64,000 bases of DNA from Actinomadura alba (GTDB taxonomy: Bacteria > Actinomycetota > Actinomycetes > Streptosporangiales > Streptosporangiaceae): positions 186,001 through 250,000 of the forward strand of contig NZ_JABVEC010000002.1 in assembly GCF_014323705.1 (NCBI RefSeq), read 5' to 3'. Shown piece by piece: positions 27,339-37,898 of the stretch. A program made the translations under genes and the position numbers. Below the pieces are notes generated by a model. The model searched no databases. It had not been told where the DNA came from and saw only the letters and a list, made by a program, of their open reading frames with translations. The stretch's first letter is position 1. Each line of letters opens with the position of its first letter.

Positions 27339-27438
27339 CGTCCACGTCATGGCGGTGAACCTGGTCTGAACGTGCCGGGCCGGGCCCGGGGAGGGACCAC
27401 GAAGGCCCCTTCCCGGGCCCGTTTCTAGGAGAGCAGGG

Positions 27439-28980
27439 ATGTCCACGACTGAGCGGCCGAAGGTCGCCGAGCCCGCGTTCGAGCTGCACGGCATCACCAA
27501 GCGCTTCCCCGGGGTGGTCGCCAATCACGACATCGACCTCAGGGTCACGGTCGGCACGGTGCACGCGGTCGTGGGGGAGAACGGCGCCGGCAAGTCCACC
27601 CTGATGAAGATCCTTTACGGCATGCTGCGGCCGGACGAGGGCACGATCAGGGTCGGCGGCGAGCGGGTCGCCTTCGGCTCCCCGGCCGATGCCATCGCCC
27701 GCGGCATCGGCATGGTGCACCAGCACTTCATGCTGGCCGACAACCTCACCGTGCTCGAGAACGTCGTCCTCGGCGCCGAGAAGCTGCACGGCATCGGCGG
27801 CAAGGCCCGCCGGCGGATCGAGGAGCTGGCGAAGAAGTACGGCCTGCAGGTCGAGCCGGGTCGCCTGGTCGAGGACCTCGGCGTGGGCGACCGGCAGCGG
27901 GTCGAGATCCTCAAGGTCCTCTACCGCGGCGCCCGGATCCTCATTCTCGACGAGCCGACCGCCGTGCTGGTCCCCCAGGAGGTCGAGGAGCTCTTCGAGA
28001 ACCTGCGCGAGCTGAAGCGCGAGGGCCTCACGGTCATCTTCATCTCGCACAAGCTCGACGAGGTCCTTTCGGTCGCCGACGAGATCAGCGTCATCCGGCG
28101 CGGTACGACGGTGTCCAAGTGCCTGGACCCCGGGGAGGTCACCGCACGCGAGCTCGCCCAGCTGATGGTGGGCAGCGAGCTACCGGTACCGGAGCTGCGC
28201 GAGTCGACGGTGACCGACCGCCCGGCCCTCAAGCTCACCTCGTTGACCGTTCGGGACGAATCGGGCCGGGCGGTCGTCGACGACGTCTCCCTGACCATCC
28301 ACCACGGCGAGATCCTCGGTATCGCGGGCGTCGAGGGCAACGGCCAGGCGGAGCTGGTCGAGGCCGTCATGGGGATGCGCTCACCCGACTCGGGGTCGAT
28401 CGTCCTCGACGGGCAGGACATCGGCGCGTGGCCCACCCGGCGGCGCCGTGAGAGCGGCATCGGCTTCATCCCCGAGGACCGGCATCGGCACGGGCTGCTG
28501 CTCGAGTCGTCGCTGTGGGAGAACCGGATCCTCGGCCACCAGACCGAGCGCCCCAACGCGAAGGGCTTCTGGATCGACCGCTCCGGCGCCCGTGCCGATA
28601 CCCGCCGGATCGTCGACGAGTACGACGTCCGTACGCCGGGGATCGACGTCAGCGCAGCCTCGCTGTCCGGCGGCAACCAGCAGAAGCTCATCGTGGGCCG
28701 GGAGATGTCCGGGAAGCCGAAGCTGCTCATCGCCTCGCACCCGACCCGCGGCGTCGATGTCGGAGCCCAGGCCGCGATCTGGGACCATCTGCGGCGGGCT
28801 CGGGCGGAAGGGCTCGCGGTGCTGCTGATCTCCGCCGACCTGGACGAGCTGATCGGCATGTCGGACAGCCTGCGGGTGATCCTGCGGGGCCGGCTCGTCG
28901 CCGAGGCGGACCCGGCCGCCGTCACCCCGGAGCAGCTCGGTTCGGCGATGACCGGTGCGTCATCCGAGGGGGAACGTTGA
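27439..28980 (+). CDS. Nucleoside ABC importer ATPase (two ABC domains)
   Basis: 513 residues, two fused ATPase modules as in RbsA/YufO. N-terminal module: Walker A GENGAGKSTLMKILYG at about residue 47, Q-loop MVHQHFMLADNLTV, LILDEPTAVL. C-terminal module: degenerate Walker A GVEGNGQAELVEAV, intact signature SLSGGNQQKLIVGREM, and LLIASHPTRGVDVGAQ, where the Walker B acidic pair DEP reads SHP, a known feature of this family. ATG after AGGAGAG. A 100-bp gap after bmp contains a GGCCCGGG-type inverted repeat that may tune distal expression. The stop overlaps the permease TTG. Confidence 0.93.
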   Translation: MSTTERPKVAEPAFELHGITKRFPGVVANHDIDLRVTVGTVHAVVGENGAGKSTLMKILYGMLRPDEGTIRVGGERVAFGSPADAIARGIGMVHQHFMLADNLTVLENVVLGAEKLHGIGGKARRRIEELAKKYGLQVEPGRLVEDLGVGDRQRVEILKVLYRGARILILDEPTAVLVPQEVEELFENLRELKREGLTVIFISHKLDEVLSVADEISVIRRGTTVSKCLDPGEVTARELAQLMVGSELPVPELRESTVTDRPALKLTSLTVRDESGRAVVDDVSLTIHHGEILGIAGVEGNGQAELVEAVMGMRSPDSGSIVLDGQDIGAWPTRRRRESGIGFIPEDRHRHGLLLESSLWENRILGHQTERPNAKGFWIDRSGARADTRRIVDEYDVRTPGIDVSAASLSGGNQQKLIVGREMSGKPKLLIASHPTRGVDVGAQAAIWDHLRRARAEGLAVLLISADLDELIGMSDSLRVILRGRLVAEADPAAVTPEQLGSAMTGASSEGER

Positions 28981-30092
28981 AGACGCTGCGCACCTCGCCG
29001 CTGGCGCTGACGGTCATCGCGGCCGTCATCGCCCTGGTGTTCTCCGTGATCATCACTTCGGTGGTCCTGTCGATCAGCGGATTCAATCCGCCCTCGGTCT
29101 TCCAGGCGATGATCGACTTCGGGCTTGAGCCGGACAGCGTCGTCAACACCCTCAACCGGTCGTCCACGTACTACCTGGCGGCCATCGCCGTGGCGATCGG
29201 CTTCCGGATGAACCTCTTCAACATCGGCGTCGACGGGCAGTACCGGCTCGGGGCGATGCTGGCGGCGGCGGTCGGCGGTGCGTTCGCGCTGCCGCCGGTG
29301 ATCCACCAAGTCGTGATCATCTTGGTCGCCATGGCGGTCGGCGGCATGTGGGCCGGCATCGCCGGCCTGCTCAAGGTGACCCGGGGCGTCAGCGAGGTCA
29401 TCTCGACCATCATGCTGAACTTCATCGCCACCGGGATCGTCGCCTTCCTGTTGCACGAGGACCGGCTCGCCACCCAGGTGGCGGGCAGCAACAACATCGG
29501 GACCGAGCCGATCGCCTCCTCCGGCCGCGTCCCCGGGATCCCCTATCCCGGGGCGGGCCTGGAGATCTACGGACTCGTACTGCTCGCCGTCGCCGTGGGA
29601 GTGGGCTTCCACGTCATGATCAACCGCACCCGCTTCGGGTTCGATCTGCGGGCCACCGGCCTGTCGTCGAGCGCGGCGGTGGCCGGCGGTGTGGACGCCC
29701 GCCGCATGGTGGTGGCCGCGATGCTGATCTCGGGCATGGCGGCCGGCCTGATCGGCATGCCCCAGTTGCTCGGTTCGTCCTACTCGTACGGGCTCGACTT
29801 CCCCGGCGGGCTGGGCTTCATCGGCATCGGCATCGCGCTGCTCGGCCGTAACAACCCGGTCGGCATCGCGTTCGCCGCGCTGCTCTGGGCGTTCCTCGAC
29901 CAGTCCTCGCAGATCCTCGAGTTCAACGAGATCCCCAAGGAGATCGTGGCCATCACGCAGGCGGCCGTCCTGCTCTCGGTCGTGGTCGTGTACGAGATCG
30001 TCCGGCGTCTCGGCCTGCGCTGGCAGCAACAGGCGGTCGCCGCCGAGCTGGCGGCCGGGTCGGCGAAGCGTTCTAAGGAGGTGGCGGCGTGA
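28977..30092 (+). CDS. Nucleoside ABC importer permease 1
   Basis: 371 residues from TTG 28977, which overlaps the ATPase stop (TTGA) and has GAGGGGG 5 nt upstream. BPD_transp_2-type permease with about nine hydrophobic segments; GFRMNLFNIGVDGQYRLG and TRGVSEVISTIMLNFIATG are the usual cytoplasmic-loop and substrate-path motifs of the YufP family. GLGFIGIGIALLGRNNPVGI lies near the C-terminus. An alternative in-frame start further upstream would lie inside the ATPase gene and lacks support. Confidence 0.92.
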   Translation: MKTLRTSPLALTVIAAVIALVFSVIITSVVLSISGFNPPSVFQAMIDFGLEPDSVVNTLNRSSTYYLAAIAVAIGFRMNLFNIGVDGQYRLGAMLAAAVGGAFALPPVIHQVVIILVAMAVGGMWAGIAGLLKVTRGVSEVISTIMLNFIATGIVAFLLHEDRLATQVAGSNNIGTEPIASSGRVPGIPYPGAGLEIYGLVLLAVAVGVGFHVMINRTRFGFDLRATGLSSSAAVAGGVDARRMVVAAMLISGMAAGLIGMPQLLGSSYSYGLDFPGGLGFIGIGIALLGRNNPVGIAFAALLWAFLDQSSQILEFNEIPKEIVAITQAAVLLSVVVVYEIVRRLGLRWQQQAVAAELAAGSAKRSKEVAA

Positions 30093-31360
30093 CAACCCTC
30101 CAGGAGGCGACGCCGGTCAAGGGCGGCCCTGGCGGTCCCGCGCGTCAGAACCGTACGGTCCGGCTACTGATCATGCTTGGTGGCGTCTTCGGCGCGCTGG
30201 TGCTGCTGAGGGTCATCACCGGCGAGACCGCGATCACCTCGAGCGCCACGGTCGGGACCACCCTCGCCCTCGGCATCCCGATCGGCATGGCCGCACTGGG
30301 CGGCCTGTGGGCCGAACGCGCCGGCGTGGTCAACATCGGCCTCGAAGGCATGATGATCTTCGGCACCTGGGGCGCGGCCTTCGGCGCCCATTTCTCCGGC
30401 AATCCCTGGATGGGACTGCTCATGGGGATCGTCATGGGTGCCCTCGGCGGGTTGCTGCACTCGGTCGCGACGGTGACCTTCGGCGTCGACCACATCGTCT
30501 CGGGCGTGGCGCTCAACATCCTGGCGCCCGGCGCGGCGCGCTACCTGTCCACGCTGTTCTTCGTGGACGAGAGGGGCGGCGGCGCGACCCAGTCACCGGC
30601 GCTTCCCCAGTTCCCCACTCTCAGCGTGCCGGGTATCGGCGATCCCCTCGGCGACCTCGAGCAGCACCACTGGTTCCTCATCTCCGATCTGGCCGGGCTG
30701 GTGCGCGGCCTCACCACCGACCTGTCCGCGCTCACCGTCATCGCCATCGCGCTGATCCCGCTGACCTGGTTCGTGCTGTGGCGCACCGCGTTCGGCCTGC
30801 GCGTGCGGTCCTGCGGGGAGAACCCGTACGCGGCGGAGTCCCTCGGCGTCCGGGTCTACACGATGAAGTACATCGCGGTGATCATCTCCGGGGCCCTGGC
30901 GGGCATCGGCGGAGTCTTCCTCGCCATGGTCGGGTCGGCGCAGTACCAGGAAGGCCAGACCGGCGGCCGCGGGTTCATCGGCCTGGCCGCGATGATCTTC
31001 GGTAACTGGCGGCCCGGCGGGCTCGCGCTCGGCACCGGGCTGTTCGGCTACACCGACGCGTTGCAGCAGCGCGGTGCAACGGGCGCCGTGCACGCGCTGC
31101 TCCTCGTCGTCGCCGTGCTCCTGTTCGCTTATGCGGTGTGGGCGCTGCTGCCCGGCCGGCGCCGTGTCTACCATGCGGTGTTCGCGCTGGTCGCGGGTGT
31201 GGCGCTGCTCGCGTGGTATCTCACGACCGATGAGCTGCCGAAGGAGATCGTCACCTACAGCCCGCACATCACGACGCTGCTGGTGCTGTCACTCGCCTCG
31301 CAACGGCTCCGGATGCCGGCCGCCGACGGCCTGATCTACCGTCGCGGTGAGGGGCACTGA
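30089..31360 (+). CDS. Nucleoside ABC importer permease 2
   Basis: 423 residues; the GTG overlaps the permease 1 stop (GTGA) and follows AAGGAGGTGG. YufQ-type partner permease: LWAERAGVVNIGLEGMMIFG, VDHIVSGVALNILAPGAARY and FIGLAAMIFGNWRPGG are diagnostic. Unusually for the family, the C-terminus carries two or three extra hydrophobic segments (ALLLVVAVLLFAYAVWALL, VFALVAGVALLAWYL), making it longer than the common 300-330 residues. Operon context with bmp and ATPase is unambiguous. Confidence 0.92.
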   Translation: MTTLQEATPVKGGPGGPARQNRTVRLLIMLGGVFGALVLLRVITGETAITSSATVGTTLALGIPIGMAALGGLWAERAGVVNIGLEGMMIFGTWGAAFGAHFSGNPWMGLLMGIVMGALGGLLHSVATVTFGVDHIVSGVALNILAPGAARYLSTLFFVDERGGGATQSPALPQFPTLSVPGIGDPLGDLEQHHWFLISDLAGLVRGLTTDLSALTVIAIALIPLTWFVLWRTAFGLRVRSCGENPYAAESLGVRVYTMKYIAVIISGALAGIGGVFLAMVGSAQYQEGQTGGRGFIGLAAMIFGNWRPGGLALGTGLFGYTDALQQRGATGAVHALLLVVAVLLFAYAVWALLPGRRRVYHAVFALVAGVALLAWYLTTDELPKEIVTYSPHITTLLVLSLASQRLRMPAADGLIYRRGEGH

Positions 31361-31436
31361 CGCAGACGTAACGGTGTGCCGGTGACATGGCCAAGGACCT
31401 CGTCACCGGCCACGGCGCACCACATTGGGGGAGTTC

Positions 31437-31867
31437 ATGAGCGAGATCGATTGGCCCGCGCTGCGTGCCGCCGCGCGGGCGGCGATGCGGCGCGCGTACG
31501 CGCCGTACTCCGGCTTTCCGGTGGGGGCGGCGGCCCTGGTGGACGACGGGCGCGTGGTGACCGGCTGCAACGTGGAGAACGCGTCGTACGGCCTCGGCCT
31601 GTGCGCCGAGTGCAGTCTGGTCTCCGACCTGCACGGGGCCGGCAAGGCGGCCGTGGACGCCGGTGGCGGCCGGCCGCGTCTCGTGGCGCTCTCGGTCGTC
31701 AAGGGCGACGGTGCGCCGGTCATGCCCTGCGGCCGGTGCCGGCAGCTGCTGTGGGAGCACGGGGGCGCCGACCTGCTGGTCGAGACGGCTCATGGCATCC
31801 TGCCCATGTCCGAGGTGCTGCCCGACGCCTTCGGGCCCGATGATCTCGACCGCGCGAAGGAGCGCTG

Positions 31868-31868
<1 letters not shown>
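31437..31868 (+). CDS. cdd: Cytidine deaminase
   Basis: 143 residues, homotetrameric-type Cdd. Deaminates (deoxy)cytidine to (deoxy)uridine. Zinc site: CAE in GLGLCAECSLV and PCGRC in MPCGRCRQLL. RAYAPYSGFPVGAAALVDDG is the family N-terminal signature. ATG at 31437 after GGGGGAG. Lies 76 bp after permease 2; its stop overlaps the deoA start (TGATG), coupling pyrimidine deamination to phosphorolysis. Confidence 0.95.
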
Positions 31869-33145
<1,277 letters not shown>

Positions 33146-33180
33146 GCGGCGGCCGCCCACGGCCACACGCTTCCAGGGGG

Positions 33181-33186
33181 TAACGT
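33181..33186 (+). promoter_or_regulatory. -10 box (TAACGT) for leaderless add mRNA
   Basis: TAACGT ends 6 nt before the GTG at 33193. It would give adenosine deaminase its own leaderless transcript within the salvage operon. AGGGGGT just upstream could instead act as a weakly spaced ribosome site on a read-through mRNA. Confidence 0.5.
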
Positions 33187-33192
33187 TCGACT

Positions 33193-34287
33193 GTGACGAC
33201 TCAGCCGACCCTAGACGACATCCGTCGCGCCCCGAAGGTGCTGCTGCACGATCACCTCGATGGGGGACTGCGGCCCGAGACCATCGTGGACCTCGCGCGC
33301 GACGCCGGATACGACGCGCTGCCCTCCAACGACCCGGGCGGCCTCAGCACCTGGTTCGCCGAGGCGTCCGACTCGGGGTCGCTCGAACGTTACCTCGAGA
33401 CCTTCACGCACACCGTCGGCGTGATGCAGTCCGCCGAGGCGCTCGAGCGGGTGGCCTACGAGTGCGCCGAGGACCTCGCCGCCGACGGCGTCGTCTACGC
33501 CGAGGTGCGCTACGCCCCGGAACAGCACACCGAGGGCGGGCTCACGCTGGAGCAGGTCGTCAAGGCGGTCCTCGCCGGTTTCGCCGAGGGCGGTCGCCGG
33601 CACGGCATCCGGGTCGGCACCCTGCTCACGGCCATGCGCCACCAGGCCCGGAGCCGCGAGATCGCCGAGCTCGCGGTCCGCCACCGCGACGCGGGCGTGG
33701 TCGGCTTCGACATCGCCGGGGCCGAGGCGGGCTACCCGCCGACCCGGCATCTGGACGCCTTCGAGTACCTCCAGCGCGAGAACGCCCACTTCACCATCCA
33801 CGCCGGCGAGGCGTTCGGCCTGCCGTCGATCTGGCAGGCGATCCAGTGGTGCGGCGCCGACCGCCTCGGACACGGCGTGCGCATCGTCGACGACATCACC
33901 GACCGCGAAACGGACGACCCGCGGCTGGGCCGGCTGGCCGCCTACGTGCGGGACAAGCGGATCCCGCTCGAGATGTGCCCGACGTCCAACATCCAGACCG
34001 GTGCGGCGAAGTCGATCGCCGAGCACCCGATCGGCCTGTTGCGCAGGCTCTACTTCCGGGTCACGGTCAACACCGACAACCGGCTGATGAGCGGCACGAG
34101 CCTGTCCGAGGAGTTCGCCAAGCTGTCCGAGGCCTTCGGCTACGACTGGGACGACCTGCAGTGGTTCACGGTCAACGCCATGAAGTCGGCCTTCATCAGC
34201 TTCGACGAGCGGCTCGAACTCATCAACGGCGTCATCAAGCCCGGCTTCGCGCAGCTCAAATGGCGCGGAGATCGGCCGGTCGGGTGA
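33193..34287 (+). CDS. add: Adenosine deaminase
   Basis: 364 residues. Converts (deoxy)adenosine to (deoxy)inosine, feeding the purine nucleoside phosphorylase encoded at 38.4 kb. Zinc ligands and catalysis: [14 protein letters not shown] (HxH near residue 18), [10 protein letters not shown] (about 202), [11 protein letters not shown], and [26 protein letters not shown] carries the C-terminal Asp pair (TDN replaces the commoner TDDP). GTG start. Its stop overlaps the GTG of the PH-domain gene (GTGA). Confidence 0.95.
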   Translation: MTTQPTLDDIRRAPKVLLHDHLDGGLRPETIVDLARDAGYDALPSNDPGGLSTWFAEASDSGSLERYLETFTHTVGVMQSAEALERVAYECAEDLAADGVVYAEVRYAPEQHTEGGLTLEQVVKAVLAGFAEGGRRHGIRVGTLLTAMRHQARSREIAELAVRHRDAGVVGFDIAGAEAGYPPTRHLDAFEYLQRENAHFTIHAGEAFGLPSIWQAIQWCGADRLGHGVRIVDDITDRETDDPRLGRLAAYVRDKRIPLEMCPTSNIQTGAAKSIAEHPIGLLRRLYFRVTVNTDNRLMSGTSLSEEFAKLSEAFGYDWDDLQWFTVNAMKSAFISFDERLELINGVIKPGFAQLKWRGDRPVG

Positions 34288-34952
34288 GCGAGACGAAACG
34301 GGCGGCGGGCGCGAAACCGAAGGTGTTCCGCTCCGTCGGCCCCTACGTGGCCGGCTGGGTGTGGATGGTGGTCGCGGCCCTCAACCTGGCCGACATCGTC
34401 ATCCGCGGGCGTGACATGGCGGCACTGATCGCCGCCGCCGTGTTGCTGATGGGCTGCGGCCTCGCCTACGTGTACGGGCTGCGCCCCGCCATCGTCGCCG
34501 ACGAGACCGGGGTACGGTTGCGCAACCCGCTGAGGGACGTGCGCATCCCGTGGCCGGCGCTCAAAGAGGTCGAGGTCGCCGAGGCCCTGCGCTTCCATTG
34601 CGTCGCGGACGGCCGTCCGTGGCAGGTCAAGGCATGGGTGATGCAGACCTCGCCCCGGGCCCGGGCCCGGATGGAGCGGCGGGCCGAGAAGGCCGAGAAG
34701 GCCGGGACCGCCGCGGGGGGCGTACCGGACCCGATCGCCGAGCAGCTCAAGGGGCGCACGCCCGCGGGCTTCGCCGCCGAGCAACTGACCGAACTCGTCG
34801 GCGCGCACGGTGGCGGCGAGCGTGCCGCCGAGGCGGCCGCCGGCGAGGGCACGGAGCGGCCGTCGGGGACGTGGTCGACGCCCGCCATCGCGGCCGTCGC
34901 CCTGCCCGGCGCCGTCCTGGTCGCCCTGATCCTGGTGGCCGCCCTGACCTAG
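34284..34952 (+). CDS. Membrane protein with bacterial PH-like domain
   Basis: 222 residues; GTG overlaps the add stop. Two N-terminal membrane segments ([40 protein letters not shown]), then a PH-like strand block ([40 protein letters not shown]) characteristic of the bPH_6 group, a charged helical stretch ([17 protein letters not shown]) and a final C-terminal helix ([20 protein letters not shown]). Function unknown; such proteins are common in actinobacteria. Translational coupling to add appears positional rather than functional. Confidence 0.75.
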   Translation: MSETKRAAGAKPKVFRSVGPYVAGWVWMVVAALNLADIVIRGRDMAALIAAAVLLMGCGLAYVYGLRPAIVADETGVRLRNPLRDVRIPWPALKEVEVAEALRFHCVADGRPWQVKAWVMQTSPRARARMERRAEKAEKAGTAAGGVPDPIAEQLKGRTPAGFAAEQLTELVGAHGGGERAAEAAAGEGTERPSGTWSTPAIAAVALPGAVLVALILVAALT

Positions 34953-34974
34953 GGACCTCGTCGCCGAACCAGGG

Positions 34975-35640
34975 CTATCCGGCCGTGGCCGAGACCAGCC
35001 GGGCGTAGGCGATCACATTGTCGTCGTAATGGCGGGTGCGCGTATTGAAGCTCCCGCCACAGGTGACCAGACGCAGGCTCGAATAGTCGATTTTCTCGCC
35101 ATAAACCCGCTCGGTGGGAAACTCGGATTTCGCGACCTTCTCCAGCCGTTCCACGGTGAACGTCGCGACCGATCCGTCTTTTCGGGTCACCTTGATCCGG
35201 TCGCCGCGGCGAAGATCTTTGAGCCGATAGAACACGGCCGCCTGCCGGTGCGCGTCCACGTGCCCGAGGATCACCGACGGCCCGAGCTCGCCGGGGCTCG
35301 GTCCCTCCTCGTACCACCCCGCCAGATTCGGCCGGCTCAGCGGCGGCTCCTCGATCTTCCCGTCCGGACGCAGGCCCAGCATCGACACGGGCGCCGAGAC
35401 ACCGATCGCAGAGATCCGGAGGGAGACCGGCGGGGAGCGGTGCATCAGGTCATCGGCCAGCCCTGGGGCCGCCGGGGAACCGGGCGACCGGCCGGCCGCC
35501 GTGGGCGACTTGACCGGCTTCTCGCCGGGGGCGCAGGCGGACAGCGCGAGACCGGCGACCAGCGTCCCGGCCGCCGCGCGCAGGGCGTGGTGGCCGGCCG
35601 CCGGGCACCGGCCGCGCCGTGCCTCAGGACGACTGGTCAT
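34975..35640 (-). CDS. Class F sortase with lipobox-like N-terminus
   Basis: 221 residues from ATG 35640. Transpeptidase that attaches surface proteins to the cell wall. Catalytic His in VILGHVDAHRQ (about residue 123), Cys in LVTCGGSFN (about 195) and Arg in the following RTRHYDDN. The N-terminus, GTLVAGLALSACAPGEK, reads as a lipoprotein signal (LSAC, Cys36) rather than a plain anchor. A Pro/Ser-rich linker (about 38-60) precedes the catalytic domain. It overlaps the preceding surface-protein gene by 17 bp, so the two are co-translated; that gene encodes a plausible substrate. Confidence 0.88.
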   Translation of the reverse strand: MTSRPEARRGRCPAAGHHALRAAAGTLVAGLALSACAPGEKPVKSPTAAGRSPGSPAAPGLADDLMHRSPPVSLRISAIGVSAPVSMLGLRPDGKIEEPPLSRPNLAGWYEEGPSPGELGPSVILGHVDAHRQAAVFYRLKDLRRGDRIKVTRKDGSVATFTVERLEKVAKSEFPTERVYGEKIDYSSLRLVTCGGSFNTRTRHYDDNVIAYARLVSATAG

Positions 35641-36244
35641 GGCGCTCGCGGCGGCGCAGGGCCAGTACGCCGAAGGCGGCACCGGCCAGAGCGACCGCGG
35701 AGCCGCCGGCCAGCAGCGGCACGGGAGCACCACCGTCCCGCCCGGACAGGGACCCGTCGCCGGTGTCCGGGGCGCCGCTCGGGAGCCTGCCGGTCGATCC
35801 GCCCGGCCTGACCTCCTCGCCCGGCCGGTGGGTGTAGGTCACGTAGCCGTAGCCCTCGCATTCGACCCTGAGCGTGGCGACTTCGGGGAGCGTCTGCTTG
35901 AAGGTCCCCGAGCCGGTGAACGTGCCGTCGCCGCCGGTGGCGAACCGCGGGTCGGCGACGAACGCGTTCGACGTCGCACTCACGGACGTCGGGCACACCA
36001 CCTTGATGGTGAGCGTGCCACCGGGGGTGATCGTCTTGGTGGACAGGGTGACCTTGTCGAAGCCGAACTCGAACTCCGGCGGCTCGGTCGTGGGCGTCGG
36101 CGTCGGCTTCGTGGGCGTCGTGGTCGGGGTCGGGGTGGGGGTCGGCGTGTCGGTCCGCGTCACGCTCGCGAACGCAGGCGCCACGCCGCCGAACAGCGCG
36201 AGACCCAGGAGCATGCTGGGTACGGCGATCCGCTTCATGGGCAT
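35624..36244 (-). CDS. Secreted wall-anchored protein, probable sortase substrate
   Basis: 206 residues. Signal peptide (AVPSMLLGLALFGGVAPAFA), then a TPTPTPTTTPTKPTPTPTT stalk (about 31-53) likely to be glycosylated or extended, a beta-rich domain (about 58-140), and a C-terminal sorting-like signal: APDTG, hydrophobic segment LLAGGSAVALAGAAFGVLAL, tail RRRERH. APDTG deviates from LPxTG but sits at the right distance. Start: ATG 36244 has AAAGGA 5 nt upstream; ATG 36238 is equally readable. Co-transcribed with the sortase downstream. Domain function unknown. Confidence 0.78.
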   Translation of the reverse strand: MPMKRIAVPSMLLGLALFGGVAPAFASVTRTDTPTPTPTPTTTPTKPTPTPTTEPPEFEFGFDKVTLSTKTITPGGTLTIKVVCPTSVSATSNAFVADPRFATGGDGTFTGSGTFKQTLPEVATLRVECEGYGYVTYTHRPGEEVRPGGSTGRLPSGAPDTGDGSLSGRDGGAPVPLLAGGSAVALAGAAFGVLALRRRERHDQSS

Positions 36245-36427
36245 GAATTCCTTTCTCTGCCATGATCGGCTTTGCGGGATTCGCGGGGTGATGTGGATCC
36301 CTATGCCACTGAGACGCGCGAAAGCGCGAAGGGGTTGACGTAAGTCAGCGGGCGATAAGATGCGCGAAAAAGATCACTATTATGGCGATCATTGCGAGAA
36401 AGTGAATCGCCGGCGCGGCGGCAATTC

Positions 36428-37813
36428 TCAGAACGCGGATTCCTGCATGAGGCGGCGCGAGGCCTCGGTGATGCTGCCGGACAGCGAGGGGTACACGGTG
36501 AAGGTGTACGCCAGCTGGTCCACGGTCAGGTGCTGCTGCACCGCCACCGAGAGCCCGAGGATCAGCTCGCTCGCCCGGGGGGCGACGATGACGCCGCCGA
36601 GGACGATTCCGGTGGCGGGACGGCAGAACAACTTCACAAAGCCGTCCTCGAAGCCCTGCATCTTGGCGCGCGCGTTGGTGTTCAGCGGAAGCATGACCGT
36701 GCGAGCGTCCACCTCGCCGGAATCGATCATGTTCTGCGACACGCCGACGGTCGCGACCTCGGGATCGGTGAAGATGTTGCCGGCCACCCAGCCGAGCTTG
36801 AGCGGCTGCACCGCCTCGCCCAGGGAGTGCCACATCGCGATGCGGCCCTGCATCGCGGCGACCGACGCGAGCATGAGCACGCCGGTGCAGTCGCCGGCCG
36901 CGTAGATGTGCGACGCGTTGGTCCGCGACACCTTGTCGACCTTGATGAAGCCGCGCTTGTCGAGCTGTACGCCGACCTCCTCGAGCCCGATGCCCGCCGT
37001 GTTGGGCACCATGCCGACGGTCATCAGGCAGTGCGAGCCCTCGACCTTGCGACCGTCCTCGAGCGTCACGATGACCCCGTCGCCCGAGCGCTCGACCCGG
37101 GCCGCGCGCGACCGGGACAGAACGTTCATCCCGCGCCGCTGGAAGACCTCCTCGAGCACGGTCGCGGCGGCGGCGTCCTCGGTGGGCAGGATCCGGTCCC
37201 GCGAGGAGACCAATGTCACTCGGGACCCGAGAGCCTGGTAGGCGGACGCGAACTCGGCACCGGTCACGCCGGACCCGACCACGATGAGGTTCTCGGGCAG
37301 CTCGGGCAGGTCGTACAGCTGCCGCCAGCTGAGGATGCGCTCGCCGTCGGGCTCGGCGCCGGGCAGCACCCTGGGCGTCGCCCCGGTCGCCACGAGCACC
37401 ACGTCGGCCCGCAGGCGCTCGTCGCCCACCGCGATGATCTGCGGATCGACGAACCTGGCCTCGCCCCGCACGATGCGCACGTCCTCGTAGCACAGCCGCT
37501 CGGCGACGTCGAAGGACTGCGCGCGGGCCAGCTCCTTCACCCGCTTGTTGGTCAGCTGAAGGTCGACCCCGAGGCCGCCGACCTCACCGTCCGGACCGCC
37601 CGAGAAGCGCACCCCGAGCGTGGCGGACTCGGACATGACCGCCATCCGCGTCGACGTGGCGATGAGCGTCTTCGACGGGACGCAGTCGGACAGGACGCAG
37701 GCCCCGCCAGGGCCGTCGCGCTCCACGAGCGTCACGTCGGCTCCGAGCTGCGCCGCGACCAAGGCGGCCTCGTAGCCCCCCGGGCCTCCTCCGATGATCA
37801 CGATGCGGGTCAC
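36428..37813 (-). CDS. lpdA: NAD(P)H-quinone dehydrogenase, LpdA-type flavoprotein disulfide reductase homologue
   Basis: 461 residues from GTG 37813 (GGGAGA upstream). FAD motif IIGGGPGGYEAALVAAQLGA at the N-terminus, NAD motif VVGSGVTGAEFASAY near 180, and FAD site THE-like NASHIYAAGDCTG. Cys39 and Cys44 (GGACVLSDCVPSK) keep the redox-pair spacing of lipoamide dehydrogenases, but the C-terminal catalytic His of the HP...E dyad is Tyr (FTVYPSLSGSITE, about 444). M. tuberculosis LpdA likewise lost lipoamide activity and reduces quinones. Quinone reduction is therefore likelier than a role in the pyruvate dehydrogenase complex. Confidence 0.9.
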   Translation of the reverse strand: MTRIVIIGGGPGGYEAALVAAQLGADVTLVERDGPGGACVLSDCVPSKTLIATSTRMAVMSESATLGVRFSGGPDGEVGGLGVDLQLTNKRVKELARAQSFDVAERLCYEDVRIVRGEARFVDPQIIAVGDERLRADVVLVATGATPRVLPGAEPDGERILSWRQLYDLPELPENLIVVGSGVTGAEFASAYQALGSRVTLVSSRDRILPTEDAAAATVLEEVFQRRGMNVLSRSRAARVERSGDGVIVTLEDGRKVEGSHCLMTVGMVPNTAGIGLEEVGVQLDKRGFIKVDKVSRTNASHIYAAGDCTGVLMLASVAAMQGRIAMWHSLGEAVQPLKLGWVAGNIFTDPEVATVGVSQNMIDSGEVDARTVMLPLNTNARAKMQGFEDGFVKLFCRPATGIVLGGVIVAPRASELILGLSVAVQQHLTVDQLAYTFTVYPSLSGSITEASRRLMQESAF

Positions 37814-37884
37814 GTGACCATTCTCCCGCATTTGTGGTGGTGCCCTGGCAGCAGGTACTCGGAGCGCGGGCCCGGCGGAGGCCG

Positions 37885-37890
37885 TACTCT
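37885..37890 (+). promoter_or_regulatory. -10 box (TACTCT) for leaderless GGCT-like gene
   Basis: TACTCT ends 8 nt before GTG 37899; no ribosome site lies between. The box sits in an 85-bp divergent gap shared with lpdA. Confidence 0.6.
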
Positions 37891-37898
37891 TGCCAACC

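Noticed and set aside
27921..30095. Long minus-strand frame opposite the nucleoside transporter genes
   Set aside because: Asp/His/Arg-rich composition typical of antisense frames; the transporter genes are certain.
36345..36400. Short hydrophobic peptide on the minus strand after lpdA (MIAIIVIFFAHLIAR)
   Set aside because: Only 15 codons, no ribosome site; it falls in an AT-rich patch where hydrophobic codons arise by chance.
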